Translations under genes and position numbers: made by a program
Source of the DNA: Tubiluchus corallicola
Taxonomy: Eukaryota > Priapulida > Priapulimorpha > Priapulimorphida > Tubiluchidae
Reading direction: 5' to 3'
Length of the DNA: 62,000 bases
NCBI GenBank assembly: GCA_030141605.1
Contig: JAQGDQ010000022.1
Span: forward strand, 1,060,001 to 1,122,000
The notes under the pieces: model-generated
Told to the model about the DNA's origin: nothing
The model's database searches: none
Seen by the model: the letters and a program-made list of their open reading frames with translations, nothing else
In this document: positions 58,905-62,000 of the stretch, piece after piece
Layout of the letters: each line of letters opens with the position of its first letter
How positions within the stretch are numbered: the first letter of the stretch is position 1

Positions 58905-59640
58905 TTTGCATAACAGCTGTAACTGACCTCTCTGATGCCACATCCCAGCTAATGTGCTAGCCAATTACATGTACGCTAATTTCAGCTTACATATATGAGC
59001 ACAGCTGTCACGAGTAGTCTTGGACATCCGTATCAAGTGTACAACATTCAAGTGTACAAGAGAAAATGAAATTTAAGCATAACGGACTAGACAAGCATGG
59101 TCAAAAGGTGCTAGTGAGTGTCCGCAAGTCACACAGTCTGTATCCAGGTTGATTTCAGAAATTTCACATGTATTTGCTATATTTAATAATAATCTACATA
59201 CACACAAACATATATATATGTTTTTGTGTATTGTTAAACTTAACAAACCCCTTACAAGCTAATGGCCTGGAATAACTTCTTATCTTAATAAACAATGTCA
59301 TTAAGATATTTAACCTCCAAGTAACATGTTAGCTATACTATATACAAATTTATGTGCTGTGCAGCTGTTCACCAACAGGTGTCCAAGCAGGTCACCATCA
59401 GGTGTACTAATATCACACGGGTGGATGGAGTAACCTTTCCAGAGATGTCTGTTGCTCTTAAAATGGTGCTTCGAATATCTCATGCAATTTACAATATTTT
59501 GTCTATAATTTGTAAATATATTTCTAATAGTCTGAGGGCATTGTCAAGCAATAAAATATGAATAAAAATTATTACTAGTTGTGGTGTGAAATTTTATAGA
59601 ATAAACCAATGAGGCTTGACTACAGTTTATGATGAAATCT
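58905..59640. other. Intergenic region between convergent PPT1 and POLD2
   Basis: AT-rich, with a short palindromic (TA)n near 59210-59220. No exon recognised. Confidence 0.5.
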
Positions 59641-59643
59641 GCT

Positions 59644-59649
59644 TTTATT
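59644..59649 (-). terminator. Candidate polyadenylation signal of POLD2
   Basis: AATAAA on the minus strand (plus TTTATT) only about five bases after the stop, implying a very short 3' UTR unless a later, weaker signal is used. Confidence 0.4.
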
Positions 59650-59653
59650 GTAT

Positions 59654-61003
59654 CTATCTTGTACTGGTTAGCACTGCTTCATTAAAATTTGGGTTAAACG
59701 ACACTTCGCGGCAAGTCAAATTGCGTAAATTAACAAGTGCAAAACTGGCTGTGTCAGAAAATTTTGGGATGCACAATAATAAGACATGCTGATTATTAGG
59801 GCCAGAGAAATGCTCACATTGATATCTTGGCATATTTCCAGCAAAGTACACATGAGGGCAAGAGTTTATGATAAATGGATCTTCCTGGTAAAATGGATAG
59901 CAAGCTAAAGTGTCCGGAGCTGTTGGTGCAATATGTGTCCATTCCAGAGTATTTCCCAAAATTTTCAAGTAATCATCAAAGCCAGTAAACCTGTAAATAT
60001 CTTCAATATTCTGGCCAGAGGTGCCAAGGAAATGTACACCACCTATTGTAGCCTCATACGGATTTGAAACACTTGTAAATGTCTCAAGGTCACCTGCCAA
60101 AGGAAACAAACACCGATGCATCGGTTGCTGAGGCATAAAATGATTAGCTGGATCATACTGTCCTGGCATTATGTCAACGTGTATTGAGGTAACAAGTTGC
60201 TCTAGAACATCGTCGAGCTGTTTTACGCCTTCCGCTGTCCCGGCGGCTTGTTTTCGTACAACCAGTTTAGATGTTGTGTGGCCGGCCTCAATAGTTTCTT
60301 TGCTCAGTGATTCACCGGCAATGATCAATCTTGTTATGACTGACACATCACTCTGTTCTGTCTTTTCTCCTAAATAACCAGTTATGTAATCAATGAATAA
60401 CTGTCTAGCAAACAGTGATTTGGCTGATTTTCCAATGTGGAGACCGGAAACAATGGCAACGTATCTATCCTCTTCAATAAGCGGTAGAGCAGGCTGTACA
60501 GGAATGTCTGCAAAACAGTAATCTGTTACGTTAAAGTTTCCATCTTCTTGCTCTTTACCGCAGACGGCTATAATGACACCAGTCACCATTTGCAATATGT
60601 CAATATTTCCAACTAGCACAATACGCTGCAGTTCATCTTCCAATATGAGCTTGTCATCAGTGTCTGTGTACTTTTCTCTAGCTGGCTGTGGCAACAGGTT
60701 GTGCTCATCAGAGACTTCTTTTAAAATATTTGGTTTTAAGGTCATGTGTTTAAACAGTGTCCCAATCACAATGCACCTTTCTTCAGTATTTACTGCCGAC
60801 AGCTTCTTAATTATAATGCTGCTCCCCCACTTGTTTCTCGCAGCTTGTTGAAGGACTGGGTATCTCAGCTTGAGCCTTTCTGCATACAGGTGGGAATACT
60901 GACGTGTATAATTGTGTTGTTTTACTAGGAACCTCTCTGAGTGATTTTCATAACACGAGATCACTCTTTGAAAACAAGGTACTACATGCTTGCCTTCATC
61001 CAT
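59654..61003 (-). CDS. POLD2: DNA polymerase delta subunit 2 (small regulatory B subunit), single coding exon
   Basis: Nuclear replication factor linking the POLD1 catalytic subunit to POLD3. It is 449 residues from the ATG at 61003 (human about 469). Residues about 30-60 contain the conserved NYTRQYSHLYAERL and KWGSS blocks. An OB-fold domain (about 70-170) carries GTLFKHM, SDEHNLLPQP and LEDELQRI. An inactivated phosphodiesterase-like domain (about 180-410) carries VSGLHIG, DIMPGQYDP, FLGTSGQN, HIAPTAPDTL, CYPFY and CPHVYFAGN. The reading frame runs upstream through GTG (61006) to an acceptor (acctttag on the minus strand, at about 61028-61035), so a leader exon probably lies further upstream. 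Unlike neighbouring PPT1, the coding region has no introns. Complete and uninterrupted, so probably functional. Confidence 0.95.
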   Translation of the reverse strand: MDEGKHVVPCFQRVISCYENHSERFLVKQHNYTRQYSHLYAERLKLRYPVLQQAARNKWGSSIIIKKLSAVNTEERCIVIGTLFKHMTLKPNILKEVSDEHNLLPQPAREKYTDTDDKLILEDELQRIVLVGNIDILQMVTGVIIAVCGKEQEDGNFNVTDYCFADIPVQPALPLIEEDRYVAIVSGLHIGKSAKSLFARQLFIDYITGYLGEKTEQSDVSVITRLIIAGESLSKETIEAGHTTSKLVVRKQAAGTAEGVKQLDDVLEQLVTSIHVDIMPGQYDPANHFMPQQPMHRCLFPLAGDLETFTSVSNPYEATIGGVHFLGTSGQNIEDIYRFTGFDDYLKILGNTLEWTHIAPTAPDTLACYPFYQEDPFIINSCPHVYFAGNMPRYQCEHFSGPNNQHVLLLCIPKFSDTASFALVNLRNLTCREVSFNPNFNEAVLTSTR

Positions 61004-61271
61004 CACTTGGGTCTGATCTGGATTAATCTAAAGGTAAAAAACAATCCATAAGATTATTTGGATCCATTTTGGTGGTATTAAACATAGCCATCTCAAGAAA
61101 AGATCTATCAAAAATCAAATACTTTCTACCATGATCTTCAGCCACAAAAAGGAGATGTTATGTCAAGTAAATGCCATTTTGTCTAATTCTGCTGTCAGCA
61201 ATCAATTTTCAATTTCTGTTAGTCAGGCTAGGCTTACAAATTAAGTCATGATAAGATATGTTCAGCTAGAA

Positions 61272-62000
61272 CAGTGGTTCCCAAAGTAGGGGTAAATTAC
61301 CCCCCGGGGGTAATATGGTTTTTTTGGGGGGGTAACGGGCACCCGAAAATTTTTAAAACTTCGCTCGGAATGCATTTTACGTAGTTTTCTTCTTGAAGAG
61401 ACTGCCTCCGGCAGGCAACACTGTGTCATGGGGTCCCTCATTTGGATCAATTCATCGAAACTAACGAGCAAGGTGAAGAACTGCTGGAACATGTAAAGCT
61501 GGAAATAGTTGAACACCTCAACGAGCTCGTCCAAAACTTGGAACGGTAATTCCCGGACCTGGAAACAAGATCCTTACAGTGGTGCGTACAGCCCTTTTTG
61601 GCGGAGGATGGTCAAATTGAAGACGACGATTTCCCAGCTAAAGAAGAGTGGATTGAACTGAGGCTCAACGAGGAAAACAAAATGAAATTCCAGCAGCAGA
61701 ACCTGGAAGAGTTCTGGATAGGAGAGATGGCCAGTTCACCAGTCCTTGCAGAACGGGCATTGAATATTCTCACGTGTTTTTCAACAACGTATCTGTGTGA
61801 ACAAGGTTTTTCGTCCATAATGAACATGAAAACAAAGAAAAGAAATAGGTTGGACGTGGCACGCGTTGCTTTGAGCCTGACGAAACCCAGGTTTGAGAAA
61901 CTGGCGTCCGAAAAACAGGCTCATCCGTCCCACTAACTGAGATTTTGTTGTTGTCATTCATTTCTTCTTGTTTTCGTTTGTTCGAGTAATAATTACTCGA
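61272..62000 (+). mobile_element. hAT transposon, partial (left end present, runs off the window)
   Basis: The left end begins cagtggttcccaaagtaggg, a typical hAT terminal sequence, with a small palindrome (taccccccgggggta) close by. After about 165 bases it joins the C-terminal part of a transposase gene, so most of the coding region has been deleted. The right end lies beyond the window. It sits in or next to the POLD2 upstream region. Confidence 0.75.
61436..61936 (+). pseudogene. C-terminal remnant of an hAT transposase (ZBED5/SCAND3-like)
   Basis: An open frame from about 61436 (FIETNEQGEELLEHVKLE) is broken by TAA at 61547-61549. It then continues in the same frame with FPDLETRSLQWCVQPF and an hATC dimerisation region: LNILTCFSTTYLCEQGFSSI, MNMKTKKRNRLDV, ALSLTKPRFEKL. 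The part from ATG 61598 to the stop at 61936 is 112 codons. With an internal stop and no BED finger or catalytic core it is a relic. No evidence of domestication is seen. Confidence 0.85.

Noticed and set aside
1-62000. CRISPR arrays, bacterial operons, phage or viral genes
   Set aside because: Repeat spacing and gene structure are eukaryotic; no spaced identical repeats, ribosome-binding sites or viral genes were seen.

Overview
This is a 62 kb window of an animal (eukaryotic) genome. Genes are split by GT-AG introns, polyadenylation signals follow the stop codons, the DNA is AT-rich, and SINE, LINE, hAT and pogo/Tigger-type repeats are common. The gene set is metazoan: a bHLH factor of the NHLH/HEN family, a rhodopsin-class GPCR, lysosomal PPT1, POLD2 and a secreted Gly/Tyr-rich structural protein. 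The Gly/Tyr-rich protein resembles shell or cuticle matrix proteins, and the repeat style fits a marine invertebrate. A mollusc or other lophotrochozoan is my best guess, but the species cannot be fixed from sequence alone.

Layout. 0-1 kb: last coding exon and 3' UTR of a probable SLC6-type transporter (+). 2-3.4 kb: intronless class A GPCR (-) with a Gln-rich tail. 3.4-14.7 kb: gene-poor DNA with microsatellites, a 31-bp tandem repeat, a ~104-bp direct repeat and a ~247-bp tandem duplication. 14.8-17.8 kb: two-coding-exon gene for a secreted Gly/Tyr-rich protein, with a TATA box, a leader intron and a signal-peptide exon. 17.8-35 kb: gene-poor DNA with a ~535-bp foldback element, a decayed LINE 3' end, a near-perfect 75-bp-arm AT cruciform and a 5S-rRNA-like segment. 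35.5-35.9 kb: last exon of an NHLH-type bHLH gene. 36-44.5 kb: non-coding DNA with possible cis-regulatory blocks, two tRNA-derived SINEs and a degenerate minisatellite. 44.6-46.6 kb: hAT-like elements rich in TTCGAA. 46.7-58.4 kb: complete eight-exon PPT1 (+), carrying a DUSP gene and a pogo/Tigger element in intron 1, and an hAT foldback plus a pogo/Tigger element in intron 3. 59.6-61.0 kb: POLD2 (-), tail-to-tail with PPT1. 61.27 kb to the end: broken hAT transposon.

The genes do not form a pathway; this is ordinary animal gene order with lineage-specific repeats. The most notable points are the DUSP gene nested in PPT1 with its own splice acceptor, the cluster of DNA transposons around PPT1 (two with intact 8-bp target-site duplications), the GPCR with changed DRY and NPxxY motifs, and the previously unlabelled Gly/Tyr-rich secreted protein. 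I saw no clearly novel multi-gene system.
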